Source: Macrotis lagotis (Eukaryota > Chordata > Mammalia > Peramelemorphia > Peramelidae). From it: 64,000 bases of DNA. Both the position numbers and the translations under genes were made by a program. The notes under the pieces were generated by a model. That model was not told the DNA's origin. It did no database searches and saw only the letters and a list, made by a program, of their open reading frames with translations. Positions within the stretch are counted from its first letter, which is position 1; every line of letters starts with the position of its first letter. Where the stretch lies: NCBI RefSeq assembly GCF_037893015.1, contig NC_133658.1:11441396-11505395 (forward strand), in the 5' to 3' direction. This document shows positions 11,166-23,097 of the stretch, piece by piece.

Positions 11166-11800
11166 CAAGGGTGAGACTTAAAAAAATTGTCTTAGAAATG
11201 AGAATCAGAAACAATGGGTGGAAATTCTGAAGAGATACATTTAGGCTCAATGTTGGGGGAGGGAGAATTTCTTAATAATTAGCAATATCTCCAAGTGAAA
11301 TGGGCTATTTTTTTGTTTAATTTTTTTAATGGGTTATTTTGAGAGGTGGTATGTGCCTATCACTGAAAGTCCTCAAAACAAGCCTGATTGACCCATTACA
11401 AAGGATAGTATAGACAAATAAACAATTTTTAATTTGAAATAATGTGATTTCATTGGCAAAAAAGATAAAGTAAAAAGTAAAAAGTAATTATATTAATAAT
11501 GTAAAATTAATAAAGCATTAACAAACTTTCAAAAAAGGACAATTAAATTTCAAAGATGAAGAAATCAATTAATTTATAATAAATAAAAGGGAAATAAATG
11601 AATTGTCAAAAAGTATATCACGTATTAATTTTGAATTAATTTGAATTACAATTATTGTTTATTTTCTTCTTTTAAAATATTTTATTTTTCACTTTAATTT
11701 TTTTCATAAAAGTCACATAATTTCAAATTGAGTCATCTAAGTCTATATATAAGTCCAAACATTCTCTAAATAGCACCCATTGTCACATACTTGACAAAAA

Positions 11801-11811
11801 GTGTGTGTGTG

Positions 11812-11887
<76 letters not shown>
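11801..11887. repeat. compound (GT)n-(GA)n microsatellite
   Basis: About 20 GT units with one interruption are followed by about 23 GA units. Confidence 0.96.
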
Positions 11888-11889
<2 letters not shown>

Positions 11890-12000
11890 CTTTGACAGTT
11901 CCAGGAGGTCTATGAACCCCTTTTTAACATGATATTTAAAAATCTTTAAAATAAAATGTACAGGATTACAAATATTCTCATTTCTAGGACAAAGATGTTA
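11888..12000. repeat. old dispersed repeat fragment, family unresolved
   Basis: 'TATGAACCCCTTTTTAACA' followed by an 'aaaataaaatgtacaggattacaaa' type block is a motif pair that recurs, in the opposite orientation, at 53895-54055. Two copies in one window support an old dispersed element. Confidence 0.45.
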
Positions 12001-12757
12001 AAAGAGCTATCAAAGTTTTTATTTAAATAGTCCAGAAATCCTAGGAAAAAATCATGTAGTATTGAATAATATTACTGAATAATGTTGATACAAAGGTTTT
12101 GTACAATTTACCAAAGAATATAAAATAAGATGTACAAAAAATATTCACCATCAGCAAACTGATTTTACTTCATGGATGAAGAATGGATCAATACTAGGGA
12201 AAAGATTTGCATAATTATTTGCATAAATAACAAAACACAAGAAACACAATTATGCCAATTTTTTTGGAAATTTTTTTTTGCAAATTGAAGTTCTCATTTA
12301 CATAAAAAATCTTAAAACGCACAGACGTAGAATAGATTCTCTTTAATGTCATCAAAAGAATGTACTGTTAGTTCTGCTACAATGGTTGTCTTAAAAACTC
12401 AAATTTGTATCGATACCTTTCATTTTTTAGGGTATGATATGAACATAACAAGAATTTTGTGTTTCCTTTTGTTCAATTTTGACTATATAGAAGACTGCTC
12501 CTCTTCATAATGAATAATACCAAAAATTTTTTCCCACAAGAAATTTTGATCTTTGGATCAATTTCTGGTTGCAGAAAGAATTAAGGACAGGGCAAAGATG
12601 TTCCATTCCTCCTCATCCACTTTCTGCCATGCCTCTCAGACTGACACTGCAGTCTAACAAAGTCACCATACCACTACAAATGACTTAATGCTGCCAACAC
12701 CACTCTTGTGGGAACCTCAGTGCAGAGATAAGCAGCATCTTGTGTTTATGGAAACAT

Positions 12758-12799
12758 CATCATTTATTATAGTCTTTACATCATTTATTATAGTCTTTA
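12758..12799. repeat. perfect 21-bp tandem duplication
   Basis: A 21-base unit starting CATCATTTATTATAG is repeated exactly at 12758-12778 and 12779-12799. A third decayed start lies near 12810. Confidence 0.93.
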
Positions 12800-14733
12800 T
12801 GTATTTCTTCATCATTTAATATGTGTAAAACTGAGCTACTTAGGTTTCAATGTTTTAATGTAATATAATTAAAAATTTTGATGGTTATAAACTCTAACTT
12901 CATTTTAACCATAAATGTTATAGTTCTTAGATACTCAATTTTGCTTAGCCCAGTGAATTTTAGGAATACATGTCATATCATAGCAGAGTTGATTATATGT
13001 AAAACTAAGAACTAGACTTGGTTTCAAAGGAGAAACAATGAAAACTTTCACAGAAAATTCATGGGTAATATAAAAAAGTCATCTTTATTCACTGTTTATT
13101 TATGCATTCATTTACCCATTCATTTTTCTATTTGTTTGCTTATTTATTGGAAAAGAAAACAAAGAACAGATATTGGCAAATCAAAGTCAAATTTATTGTT
13201 TTCAGGAGACAATATGGACAACTAATTTGAAAACCCTAGTGAATCAGTAAAAAAAAATCAAATTAAGATGATTAATAACACCAGTAAATAGTAAGAAAGA
13301 TTATATATCTATAAATTCATTTAGTATTTTTGGTATATTACTTGCTAAATCTATCATTATCAAAAACTAAGAATTTTGTAGAGTATTTGGCAGTGATTCT
13401 AGGAACACACATATAACCTTGATCAATACAACTATAGAAAATTATTTATAGGAAAAAAGAAATTAGATCATCATCCATGCCTGAAACTCCCAAATATATT
13501 AGAAATATTCATTTTGCCTAACTCAATATACACCACAGTGTTATACCAAACTTTCCCAGAATTAGCAATATAGCATTGTTTTCCCTGGCCCCCTACTGTG
13601 TGATAGTCAAGTTTTTACCTCTTTTCCTTAAGGTTCTTTGATACTCCTAAGGAGTATGAGGGGTAACCTAGTTTCTCTGCCAATCGCTTAAGCTCTCATC
13701 AATGGGCATTCCCTTGAGATCAAGGGTTGGTTCATTATACCCTAGTTCCATGTTAAGATAATTTATGCAAATGAATATATACTTCAGAATCACTATACAA
13801 CACAGTCTTAGTTCCAAATTCAGAATCTCCCTCAGACTCAAGTCCCCATAACCTGTCCTTGGTTTTCCCTGTTTCCCTGGCTGCAAAAACCCACTGGCTT
13901 CAACATTGTCATGATTCGAAGTCCAGGGTCTGATGGATTTCACTGGAAGTCTCTTAAACCTGAGAACAAATTAAACATAAAAGAAACTAAAACTTCCAAG
14001 TACATTTCTTGCATAAAAGTATATTTATCAAAAGATAGTTTCCTCTCCCAATTCAGTATATGGTGTCTATGTTGTGAGTAGACTATGAGTAGTCTTCATT
14101 TTTTGAACTTAGAAGACCAAAACACATAGCTAAGAGAGTCCTTACCTTTTTAATGGTACACAATTTTTCAGCAATATGAATTAAAACAACCCTGAAGGAT
14201 CTCTTCTTCATCAAAATATCCAAAATAATAAGTTAGAACCATTTTTATATTTCATATAGGACAAGAGTTAAATGAATACCATATTCATACTTTCTCAATT
14301 GATACAACATCCCAAATATATATATATATATACAATGAAAATAAAATAAAACATCTTATAAATATAAAATTAATGATAACACTTTGTCAGTAACAAAAAA
14401 ATAAAACTGACATAAAAAGACATGTATACTATAAAACTTACCACATCAGCTTCTGGCATATCATTAACCTCTTCTCCCTTTAAATGAAAATTACAAATGA
14501 TTATTGCTCTGATGCAATTTTGACCAATTGTTTTCTCATTGGTATCACTTATGTGGTAAGAGTAAGACTCAAAGTGATTGATGTTACCATCCATTTCCCC
14601 ATGAATTCACATCTGAAGGTTACTTAGCCCATTGAATATCATATGTGAATATGTGTAAGATGTTTGTTTTAATAACCATATGGAAACCCTAGTGAGAAAA
14701 TTCTGACCATCAATGAAAATGGGATTGGTCAGA

Positions 14734-14895
14734 ACAAATAAAGCAGTGGCTTTGGAGTCAGGTGAACTGAATTCGAATCCAGTTTCTGTTACTTTCTGTT
14801 TGATCTGAATCAATCATTTAATCTCTTTGTTCATCTGTAAAATGATAACATTAGCTTAAATGACCTTTAGTGTCACTTTTATTTCTGTGATTTGT
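14734..14895 (+). mobile_element. MIR SINE fragment
   Basis: The order 'cagtggctttggagtcagg', 'TTCGAATCCAG' and 'TCATCTGTAAAATGATAACA' matches a sense MIR with its box B region and core. Confidence 0.8.
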
Positions 14896-15012
14896 TTGAT
14901 TCCTGTGGAATTTAAATGACTTTGTCAGGTTTACCAAGTTATTTGTAGGAGAGACAGAGTTTTCATCTAGGTATTCCTGACTCCACATTATCTCATTGTT
15001 TCCATTACATAA
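14896..15012 (-). mobile_element. MIR SINE fragment, antisense
   Basis: Ends with 'GTATTCCTGACTCCACA', the antisense MIR head, and is preceded by a decayed 'gacttg...caag' core. It abuts the sense MIR, making a head-to-head pair. Confidence 0.6.
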
Positions 15013-16654
15013 AGAGAATAACAAATATGAGAGATTCATAGAAGCATGAAAAAACCCTGCAAGATCTGATACAAAGAAAACATGATCCAGAAACAATATG
15101 CACAATTCCTACTGGTATATAAATGAACATGCTACTAAAAGAATTGATTAGGATTAAATATAATTTCCAACATTGTTGTTTCTAAATAATTAATCTTTTT
15201 TCAGAGTATATAGAAAGGTGTTGGGCTATCAGTTGTGAAATGTTCCCTTTCCTGGATAGTTTTAGGTTGTAGGAAGATGACTGTGTGAGTGTGTGTTTAA
15301 GGGAAAGTTATATGAGGAAGATTAATGGAAAAGCTTAGGGCGTCAAAACCAAGATACTTCAGAAAGACATTTAAAAAAATCACTAGATTATTATCATCTG
15401 GTTATAATAATGATAAAATTTTAGATCAGGAAGTACTTATTAGTGGTAATTAAACTCATGGAAATGACACACTAATGAAATCAGAGGAGTGATTAAAAAA
15501 AGAATTCATGAAATCATTCTGAATTATGTTAATACCTTCCATTAACTGGATTTAGAGGTTATAATAAATGGGTGAGAGGCAAGAGAAAAATTGTTCTCAA
15601 CAGAAGTGGGTTGATTGTTTTTCTTGTCATAAGTAATTATGCCCTCAAGGAAGCTTCCACCATTGAAGTTCTTTAACTGACTTTGAAAGAAAAAAGATAA
15701 TAAGCTGTACATGCTGTCACATACAATGTTGGATAAATTTCAGAAAAGCAAAGCTGATATATAACCAAATAGAGAGGCAGTGTTGCAAAGAAGAGAATCT
15801 TTACCCAGGAAAATCTGTGATCAAGTCCCAAAGACTCACAATAGTACTCTTGTCACAAAGGATTGAAGGGAAATTTCTCTTGATTTACCTTTTATATAAC
15901 AAAAAGTTTTTCTTCTTTTGGAATTAAGACAATGGGGACCAGAAAAAATAGCTCCTGTACATGCCCTAAATTGGGAACTCAAACTTTCTGTGTTATCTAA
16001 ACTTTTCTAGAAACAGAATTATCTAATCTAACATGTTGAGACCAGAAATTCTACAAGGACTGGGCTCTGATTGAACTGGGGTCACTTTTGCATATATACT
16101 TGCTGAATAAAAAGTCCATACATCCCTAAAGATAAATCGACTCATTCATACTGTTTGACATTTGTCACTTGCTATGGAGAAATCTCGATTTTAATATGGG
16201 CTTATTTTAGATTCTTGTTGGTTTGCAAAAGTCCTAAAAGTAAGAAGTTTAGGCTCTTCCAAGAGATTTCATAATGCAGGGAATTAAAAAAAACCAAACA
16301 AACCAAAAAGCAATTGATATGAAGTAAGGATACCTTTGGAAGAGATTACTCAAGTCAGTGCCTACATCACCTCAATTAACTTGATGAATCAAGTGGGAGG
16401 AAAGCTGTGGCTTGGGTCTTTCAAGACTATATCCATTTTCTATATCCATTTTCTTTGATCCTTTGTTGAGGGCATTATGGATTTAGATTTATTTAGATTT
16501 ATTACCCATTGAAAGAAGTTGTCTGGACATGAATTTGTTGGCTCAAAAGTTTTGTCTGGAAAATTTCATAATCTAACTTTTTATTATTAATTCAATAATC
16601 TTTCTTTTAACGACCAATGAAAAAGCCATATGTAGTTATACAGGTCTCTTTTTG
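15013..16654. other. unassigned DNA
   Basis: No gene, SINE or LINE was recognised. A 13-base direct repeat (CTATATCCATTTT) occurs near 16427-16455. Confidence 0.45.
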
Positions 16655-16664
16655 TGGAGCAGAG

Positions 16665-16824
16665 CTCTTATTTCATTTATTTATTTGTTTGTTTGCAAGA
16701 CAATAGGGTTAAGTGACTTGCCCAAGGTCACATAGCTAAGTGGTAGTGTCTGAGGTCAAATTTGAACTCGGGTACTCCTGACTCCAGGGCTGGTACTCTA
16801 TTCACTGCATCTCCAAGCTGCCCC
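16665..16824 (-). mobile_element. short tRNA-headed SINE, antisense
   Basis: A decayed T-rich tail (16670-16695) precedes 'GGGTTAAGTGACTTGCCC' and the head '...AGCTGCCCC' at 16816-16824. A near-perfect target duplication (TGGAGCAGAG / TGGTGCAGAG) flanks it at 16655-16664 and 16825-16834. Confidence 0.92.
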
Positions 16825-17055
16825 TGGTGCAGAGTCCTTTAGAACATAGAATTACCACCACTGAGAAGGATTATTACTAGTGCCCTTTGGACAGGGTCAC
16901 AAAGACACCATATATACTCACACATGTGGCAGCTTCTTGGATAAACTTTGTTTCCAGACTTCAGTTGTAAAGCCTAAATTGTACAATCCCCCAAACATAT
17001 GGACCCTGAGGAAAATGGAGCCACTTGAAAATGTGGTGATTGTGCATTTTTATTG

Positions 17056-17346
17056 GTGATCCCTCATATCTATGATTCTATCCCTCCTGATCTCTACCTC
17101 ATGGCTTTCTTGGTTTTCTTCAAGTTTCAGCTAAAATCCCACCTCCCAGCTTTTTCCTACCTTAATGCTTATTCTTCCCATCTGACCTCTCAAGTTGTCC
17201 TGTAGATCTTTTATTTGTTCATAATCATTGTCATGTAGCCTTCTCTATCAAATTTTGAGATCCATTAGGGCAGAAATTATGTTAGCCATCCTTACAAAAT
17301 TAGTGCTTACTTAGTGTCACATAGTAGGTGTTTGATGACTTAATCT
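17056..17346 (+). mobile_element. L2 3' end, sense
   Basis: Carries the L2 C-terminal coding text near 'TTCAGCTAAAATCCCACCT' and the classic 3' end 'CACATAGTAGGTGTTTGATG' at 17320-17339. Confidence 0.85.
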
Positions 17347-18069
17347 ACCATAAATTGACTTGAGACTGAGATTTTCTTTCTAGAAGCCACAGGTCAAGCA
17401 TCCTAGGAAATGTTCTATTTATAGAAGAGGAATTTTCCTAAACCAAATCATTTTATCATTGAAAATTCTAGCAATAGAAGTGGAACTTGGGGGGCGGCAG
17501 TTAGCCTTGGGGGTGCTCTTTTTGAGTATTTCCAGATTTAAGATCCTTGAGGCATATTCTATTACCTATAGAGGGCTGTATATTCTAGGTAACCTGAATT
17601 TTGTAGAAAACAGCATCAAACAGATGGAAAAAGAAATCTATAAAATGCAGTTGGCAGACCTAAGTATATTTCACTTCTGGGGGGGACCAATACACAGATT
17701 CTTACTGTGAAATCATTAAATCTTCTGGGAACGAGTGGAGAAGTATATCTTAGTGGAATATTGAGAAGTTACTCCACGGAAAGCACAAAGTTGAATTTCA
17801 GTCTCCCCATAAACCCTGTCTCAGGCAAAGTGATCTGCGTGTTCATTGGCAAGGCAAAAACCCTCTACTGGCACAAGTGATATCATTACATCCAAATTCT
17901 TCCAGTAGATTGTCCTATCTGTAGTAACTACTCATATCTTTATTTTTGATTTCTCCTGGTCTGCTGATTCTTTCCATAGTGCCTACAAATATGCCCACAG
18001 CTCTGCTATCCTCAAAAATCTTTTTTTACTTCTTATTTTATTGTATTTGTAACTTAAGTCCTTGAGAAC
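17347..18069. other. unassigned DNA
   Basis: An 83-codon plus-strand frame (17459-17710) spans two G runs and shows no domain. Nothing else was recognised. Confidence 0.45.
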
Positions 18070-19822
18070 ACAATCAATAACAGGTATCTCCAATTCCTCT
18101 TTGCCTTCTATTATTAATTTTCTGCAGTCCAACTTCCAACCTCATAGTTCAACTTAAAAAGCTTTCTCCTAAGGACACCTATGATGTCCTCAGTGTCAAA
18201 TCCAATGGTTGTTGCTCAGTTGCCATTCTTCTTGACCTTCCTATAGTCTATGAATGATGATCACCCTTTTTTCCTTTGATAGTTTCCTCTCCCTGGGTTT
18301 TCACGAAACCACTTTCCTCCTTTCCCCCTTCTTTATCAGACCATACTGTCTTCCTTTTCTTTGATAGATCCTTAGCAGATTACGCCCTTTAATATAGGTC
18401 TTCCTTAAAGTTCTAACTTGGACTTGTTTCTTCTTGCACTTCTTCCCTAGACCTCAACTTCCATGAATTTAATAATCATTTCTTTTCTAATGATTCTCAG
18501 ATCTACATACTGATTCCTAAAGTTTTTGCTGATCTGCATCTATTTCCAGCCATCTTTCACATATCTCTAATTGCATATCCAATAGACATATATTCACTAA
18601 TAAGACAGCTAGCTGTTTCAGGGGCAAGATCATTGAGCTTAGAGTCAGGAGGATCAGAGTTCAAAAACAACCTCACACCCTTGATATTTACTAGCTTTGT
18701 GACCTTGGCCAAGTCTCTTAACCCTGATTGCCTCATATTCAGGCCATCTCCAGTTGTCCTGATTCATATCTGGACTCAGATGACTCTGGAGGAGAAAGTG
18801 AAGTTGGTGACTTAACATAGCATCCCCTTTCTAAACCTTTCTTGTTATGGATCACCTCCATGATGCCACATCTTTTTTAAGAATGAAGGACAAAGATATC
18901 AATAAAAAGTCATTATATTCAACATGTCCAAAACTGATTCATTATCTTTCTCCCTAAACTTCTCCACTTCTAACTTCTTTTTTCAAGGGTATTTCCAACC
19001 TTCCAGTCCCCAAGATTTGTGCCCTATAAATCAATTTTGACTCTTTACTTCTCTTACTCCTATCTAATCTGGTGCCAAGGCCTATCAATTTCATCATAGC
19101 AATCTCTTATGTATACCTCCTTCTCTCTTCTGAAATGGCTATCACCATAGTCTAATTCCTAATTAAATGATTCTTAGATTTTTTTAAATAGTTGCTGGTG
19201 GTTTTGCCTGCTTCATTTCTTTCCATTTTCTTGTCCATCTTCCATTCAGTCTCCAAAGTTAATTTCCTAAAGTACTGGTCTGACCCTGACATATCCATAC
19301 TCTAATAACTCCAAATAAGTCCAGTCACTCTCTCTCAACTTGAGATCAAGCACAAAATATTCAGGTATTCAATGCCTTTCATAACTGAACCTCTTTCTTA
19401 AACACTCTCAGTCTTCTTTCACATTAACTCCCCCACATATTCTTTAATCCAATCACAGTTATTCCCTGACCATGACATTCCATTTCTTGACTGAGCATTT
19501 TCTCTGCCTGTTTCTCATATGTAGAATTCTCTCCTTCCTCTTATCTATGGATTCCCTGGCTTCATTTAGGTTCTAGCTAAAATGCTACCTTCTTCAGAAA
19601 AGTTTTCCCACTCCTTATTTCCACTTCCTTCCCTCTATTAACTATTCCCATTTATTCTGCATGTTGCTTATTTTTAGATTTTTTTTCATTTTTTGAAGTC
19701 TCATTAGATGGTGTCCTCAATGATAAAGTATCTGCCTTTTGTTCTTAATCATATTTCCAATGCTTACAAAATAACTGACACCAAATAGGCACTGAATAAA
19801 TGCTTGCTGAATTGCTTAGTGA
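18070..19822 (+). mobile_element. L2 reverse-transcriptase region and 3' end, sense, split by a SINE
   Basis: The text follows L2 in order: the region around the RT active site (about 18430-18600), then after the SINE 'CAACATGTCCAAAACTGATT' (18920-18939), the 'gttgccaaggcctgtcgatt' counterpart near 19070, the 'tttcctaaagcacaggtctgacc' counterpart at 19262-19290, and the 3' end 'AATAAATGCTTGCTGA' near 19795-19811. This is the longest L2 in the window. It is heavily mutated. Confidence 0.88.
18603..18900 (+). mobile_element. long SINE (tRNA head, core, LINE-like tail) inserted in L2
   Basis: Begins with a decayed head near 'AGACAGCTAGCTG', then 'GGAGTCAGG'-like and 'GAGTTCAAA' (box B) motifs, the core 'TGTGACCTTGGCCAAG', the central 'CAGGCCATCTCCAGTTGTCC' block, and a tail ending 'AGAATGAAGGACAAAGA'. 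It interrupts the L2 reading between 18600 and 18905. Confidence 0.9.
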
Positions 19823-20049
19823 CTTTAGAACCTTAGAACTCTTAGAGCAAACAGAAGCATAGATTATATAAGAAGGAAAATGTCTTCAGAGAAGTAAATG
19901 AAAAATAAATGAAAACATATATATAAAGTAAATTGGTGGTCACAAAAATGAGAAGAGAGAAGCCAGGAATAAATATTAAGAAAATGCTCCATTTCCTAAT
20001 AGACTGAAAAATATAAATCTGAGACTCTTGGAAGCACCATCCCATAGGA
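19823..20049. other. unassigned DNA
   Basis: Short stretch between two L2 pieces with no recognised element. Confidence 0.4.
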
Positions 20050-20885
20050 TTGAGAGTTGGAAGTTACCTTGGAATCAGGGTGATTGGATAGTGTGCTCAA
20101 CAGGATTCCGGAATTCTAGAAGAACAGAGTAGAAATAATACATTGTCATTTGGATAGGATATGTTTGAGATGCCAATAGGGCATTCAATTTGAAATGTCC
20201 AAATGGTAGTTAATCTTGGGAGACTGATGGAAGCCAGGAGATACACACATGCAGGAATGTATTTATGCATTCACACAACATAGACACATACATTCACACA
20301 TGCATACATGACCATATATGTATTTGTGGACATGTGCATGCATATAAATATTTTTATGTGTGCCTATAGAAATGTATGAATATAAACTGGACATATATAC
20401 ATGTATGTTTATATAGAAACATATGACTATAAAATGTACACATATATACATGCATGTTTCTATATACATATGAATATTTCCACATATATAATATGAAAAT
20501 CTACTATAGAGATATGCTATTCAATTTGGGAGAGCTAATAAAATCACCTAGAAATAGCAAAGAGGAAAATGATAAGAGGGTTAAATAACAAATTCTTAAG
20601 GAAACTAAAAATTAGTGGGCATGATGCGGCTGAAATGTTAATCAAGATCAGAATGGGTTATCCAACAAGCAGGAGAATCAGGAGATAATAAAACTCAGAG
20701 AATCCAAGAGATGATTGACAGAGAAAAATACATAGGTCAAATGCAGCAGAAAGGTCAAGGCAAATTAGTTTTGAGAAAAATAAATCATTAGATTTAGCAG
20801 TAATTTTGAAGAGAGAGTTGCAATGGAAATAGAAAGCTAAAAACTGGACTTCAAATAGTTTAAAAAGTATGAGAGGAAAGAAAAG
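20050..20885 (-). mobile_element. L2 fragment, antisense, interrupted by a CATA-rich block
   Basis: The left part contains 'TTTGAGATGCCAATAGGGCA' and the right part 'AAATGCAGCAGAAAGGTCAA', both phrases of antisense L2. The two parts are separated by about 275 bases of alternating CATA/TGTA sequence (20225-20500). Confidence 0.65.
20225..20500. repeat. cryptic (CATA/TGTA) tract with internal repeats
   Basis: The motif 'CATATATACATG' recurs with the following 'tatgttt' at about 20390 and 20442. The whole block alternates purine and pyrimidine. Confidence 0.75.
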
Positions 20886-20899
20886 GCTAGACATCACAA

Positions 20900-21148
20900 G
20901 TGTTGTTACTTTTGTTCAGTTATTTCAGTTTTACATGACTCTTAGGTACCACATTTGTGGTTTTATTGGCATAATTACTGATTTCCCATTTTCTTCTCCA
21001 GATCATTTTAGAGAAAAAAAAAATTAAGGCATATAAGGTTAAGCTACTTGCCCAATATCAAATATTTAGTAATGTCTGAGACTAAATTTCAACTCAAGTC
21101 TTCCTGATTCCTGATCTGATGCCCTATTCCCTGTGCCACTTAAATACA
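20900..21148 (-). mobile_element. THER/MIR-type SINE with extended tail, antisense
   Basis: Starts with the antisense tail text 'tttcagttttacatgactc', contains 'TTCTTCTCCAG', a decayed core near 21035-21060 and the antisense head near 21100-21145 ending 'CTGTGCCACTTA'. Confidence 0.7.
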
Positions 21149-21221
21149 GCCTATTTTTATTTTATTTTTTGTTTAGGTAAAATAGAAAGGACAGTAGAAA
21201 TCCAGGAAGAAACTGGGGACT

Positions 21222-21277
21222 GTTCATTCATTCATTATTTGTTTATTCATTCATTCATTCATTCATTCATTCATTTC
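21222..21277. repeat. (CATT)n microsatellite
   Basis: About thirteen CATT units with one TTTG interruption. Confidence 0.94.
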
Positions 21278-21289
21278 CTTTTAGCTGAA

Positions 21290-21764
21290 ATTAGGCAACC
21301 TTTGAATTTAAACCTGAATTGCCTTTTTTAGGAGAACTTAGGTGTTGCTCTGTCATTATCAGCAAGATAAGACTTTCTATGTGATCAATATCCATTGAGT
21401 TTTAGGGTTTTTTGAGAGTAATGTCCACTGATTTGCACATTGTTCTTTCTTCTGCAAGTGGATTATTCACATATTTGGGATATGTGACTGTGGAGTTGAG
21501 GTTTTATATTGATCGTCTAAGTTAGTCAATGTAGAAATAGAAGATGAGTTCCCACATCACTATCTCCCTTTCTTTCAATGAACATTTTTATTGATGATTT
21601 GTTTATTTGTCCAAGATTTCCTCCTTCCCCTCTATCAATCAACTCTCCTTTTGAAAATGCAAGAACAAAAAACCAGTTAACCAAAACTAACTGGCAAGAT
21701 AACAGGGCATGCAACCTCCTTCCTCAGAGTCCTTCAGCTCTTACTCAGGAAAATTGGATTTAAG
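21290..21764. other. unassigned DNA
   Basis: The part from 21570 to 21700 has a faint likeness to an antisense L1 3' UTR but is not convincing. The overlapping frames at 21526-21714 and 21578-21763 look like chance. Confidence 0.35.
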
Positions 21765-21956
21765 GGACACAGGACTGTGCAGTCGCTAGCCTCATGCTCT
21801 TCTCCTGAGTCATCTGGGTCCAGTGGCAAGATATCAATTAAGATGCTGGAAATGGCTTATGTTGCAGTGCAAGGCGATCATTTTAATCTAAGATCATTCC
21901 CAGGTCTCAGTTTGTCTAAAAAAGGAATGCACATTCAATGATTAAGTCTACTTAAG
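21765..21956 (-). mobile_element. SINE/LINE-tail fragment, antisense
   Basis: Contains 'GTCATCTGGGTCCAGTGG', the central block shared with the long SINE, and then 'AGGTCTCAGTTTGTCTAA', which is not in the other long-SINE copies here. A related arrangement lies at 34590-35045. Confidence 0.6.
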
Positions 21957-22591
21957 AAATAAAGCAAAAATGGCCAAATTTAATGGTTTCATAACAAAAT
22001 CTATTATGCTTCAGCTGAAGTCAAAAAAGAAAAAGAAAGCAGGATTAGCAATCCTGATCTCATAGAGAGCAGAAGAAAAAAATAACCTAAATAAAAGAGA
22101 TAAGAATGGAAACTTCACTTTGCTAAAAAGACAAGAAATTATACCAACCCTAAAAATATATGCACAAGTAGCATACCATCAAAAATCTTAAAGAAGTTAA
22201 GTGACCCAAAGATACCAGCTTCTGGGATAAGAACTCATTATTTGACAAAACTTGTTTAGAAAACTGGAAAATAATATGGAAAAAAGAGGCATAGATCAAC
22301 ATTTCACACCTTATACCAAAATAAGGTCAAAATGGGTACAGGATTTAGACATAAAGAGTGATACCATAGATAAAATAATATAATAAGAAATACTCTATCA
22401 GATCAATGGAAAGGGGACACTTATGACCAAACAAGAATTAGGGTACATTGTAGAACTGCAAAATGAATGAATTTTGCTATATTTAGTTAAAAAGTTTTTG
22501 TACTACTAAAATCAATGCTGCCAAAATTAGAAGGAAAGGAGAAAACTGGGAAAAAAGTCTTTACAACTATGAATTATGATAAAAAGTCTCA

Positions 22592-22597
<6 letters not shown>

Positions 22598-22654
<57 letters not shown>
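22598..22654. repeat. (TA)n-(GA)n microsatellite inside L1 copy 1
   Basis: About 13 TA units followed by about 15 GA units, at the position where L1 normally reads 'aaaatatatagagaactg'. Confidence 0.95.
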
Positions 22655-22657
<3 letters not shown>

Positions 22658-22733
22658 GCATCAGATTTATAAAGTCACAAGCCATTTCCCAATTTCAAAT
22701 GATCAAAGGGTATGAACAGACAGTTTTCAAATG

Positions 22734-22737
<4 letters not shown>

Positions 22738-22764
<27 letters not shown>
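22738..22764. repeat. (TA)n microsatellite inside L1 copy 1
   Basis: About 13 TA units, at the position where L1 normally reads 'gctatctatagtc'. Confidence 0.93.
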
Positions 22765-22770
22765 GATCAT

Positions 22771-23097
22771 ATGAAAAAATGCTTCAAATCATTATTGATT
22801 AGGGAAATGAAAATTAAAACAATAATGAGGTATCACTTCACACCTATTAGATTACTCCACACAAGAAAAAGAGAAGATGATCAATGTTGGAGAGGTTATT
22901 TAAAGATTGGGACATTGATGCATTGCTGGTGGAGTTGTAAAAGGATCCACCCTTTCTGGAGAGCAATATGGAACTATGTCCAAAGAGTAATAACAATGTT
23001 CATTCTCTTTGACCTTGCAATTCCAACTGTAGGACTATATCCAGAAGAAATCATAAAAAATTGGGAAAAGTCCTATATGTTCCCAAAATATTCATAG
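22771..23097 (+). pseudogene. L1 ORF2 C-terminal remnant
   Basis: A 108-codon open frame. It reads 'HCWWSCKRIHPFWRAIWNYV' followed by 'FDLAIPTVGLYPEE', the hallmark L1 ORF2 C-terminal segment (usual form 'LIHCWWSCKLIQPFWKAVW...FDPAIPLLGIYPKE'). It is only the end of ORF2 and has no RT domain in frame, so it is a fossil. Confidence 0.9.

Larger units (their letters stand above)
11166..14733. other. unassigned AT-rich DNA
   Basis: Apart from the microsatellite, the dispersed-repeat fragment and the short tandem duplication listed separately, no gene or known repeat is visible. A tract of imperfect ATTT/ATTC repeats lies at about 13085-13150. The 91-codon minus-strand frame at 13668-13943 shows no domain. 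Confidence 0.45.

Noticed and set aside
21570-21760. Possible antisense L1 3' UTR next to the (CATT)n repeat
   Set aside because: Only a vague likeness in pyrimidine-rich text; no diagnostic L1 phrase could be placed.
22771-23097. 108-codon plus-strand frame as a host gene
   Set aside because: It is the L1 ORF2 C-terminus (HCWWSC...FWRAIW...FDLAIP...GLYPEE).
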